Origin: Promethearchaeota archaeon
Lineage (GTDB): Archaea > Asgardarchaeota > Lokiarchaeia > Sigynarchaeales > SOKP01
Direction: 5' to 3'
DNA: 5,964 bases
NCBI GenBank assembly: GCA_030608765.1
Contig: JAUWDN010000089.1
Coordinates: 1 to 5,964, forward strand
The translations under genes were made by a program, and so were the position numbers. The notes under the pieces were generated by a model. The model worked only from the letters and a program-made list of their open reading frames with translations. It was not told the origin of the DNA and ran no database searches. Shown one piece after another: positions 5,840 to 5,964 of this stretch; within the stretch, counting starts at the first letter, position 1; each line of letters opens with the position of its first letter.

Positions 5840-5914
5840 TTTAAAAAAAATTTAAAAAAAATAAAAATTACCAGGAAAAAGAATACAAAACTAATAGAAA
5901 GGAGGTATAGAGAG
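5840..5914 (+). other. A-rich spacer with Shine-Dalgarno site between two plus-strand genes
   Basis: The 75-base gap contains A-runs up to eight bases, no plus-strand T-tract terminator, and a strong ribosome binding site AAAGGAGGT (5898-5906) eight bases before the next ATG. The absence of a terminator suggests that the two genes share one transcript. An independent promoter within the A-rich part cannot be excluded. Confidence 0.5.
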
Positions 5915-5964
5915 ATGAGAAAAAAAGGAAATGAAGTAGACCAAATAAAAATGTTTGTAGGATC
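5915..5964 (+). CDS. Start of an unidentified gene, cut by the window end
   Basis: An ATG at 5915 opens a frame with no stop through the last base (16 full codons, MRKKGNEVDQIKMFVG). It is supported chiefly by the excellent GGAGGT site just upstream. The fragment is too short to identify. It lies in the same direction as the preceding small gene and probably in the same transcription unit. Confidence 0.6.
   Translation, partial: MRKKGNEVDQIKMFVG

Overview
The window most likely comes from an Asgard (Promethearchaeota) archaeon, probably Lokiarchaeia-like. The strongest evidence is a protein with a clear gelsolin-like domain; gelsolin-family actin regulators in prokaryotes are best known from Asgard archaea. 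A very large protein pairing winged helices with tetratricopeptide repeats fits the same group, as do TATA-type promoters, a probable leaderless start, bacterial/archaeal ribosome binding sites and low G+C (about one third by eye). This placement is inferred from family knowledge, not from a marker gene.

Layout. Bases 1-933 (minus strand) hold the first 311 residues of a major facilitator superfamily drug-efflux-type transporter whose C-terminus lies outside the window. A 290-base divergent intergenic region (934-1223) carries promoters and no gene that I can see. Bases 1224-2354 (plus) encode a 376-residue protein with an N-terminal gelsolin-like domain, a basic linker, an unrecognised central module and two C-terminal SAP/HeH-type repeats. 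It converges, with a 39-base gap, on a minus-strand gene (2394-5363) for a 989-residue protein with tandem duplicated winged helices, a probable third one, and about 13 TPR-like units. Its start is placed at 5363, not at the further upstream ATG at 5435, because a TATA box lies 26 bases before 5363. Bases 5364-5551 form a second divergent intergenic region with a strong inverted repeat (5410-5433) and a poly(A)-rich leader (5482-5535). After it come a 95-residue plus-strand protein of unknown function (5552-5839) and the first 16 codons of another gene (5915 to the end), each preceded by a good Shine-Dalgarno sequence and probably co-transcribed.

How the parts relate. No classic operon is visible apart from the last two plus-strand genes. 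The most interesting item is the gelsolin-SAP/HeH fusion: it joins a probable actin-binding module to probable nucleic-acid-binding modules in one polypeptide. The TPR/winged-helix protein looks like a DNA-binding regulator with a large protein-interaction scaffold. The inverted repeat upstream of its promoter is a plausible operator, possibly for autoregulation or for joint control with the divergent small gene. These functional links are inference.
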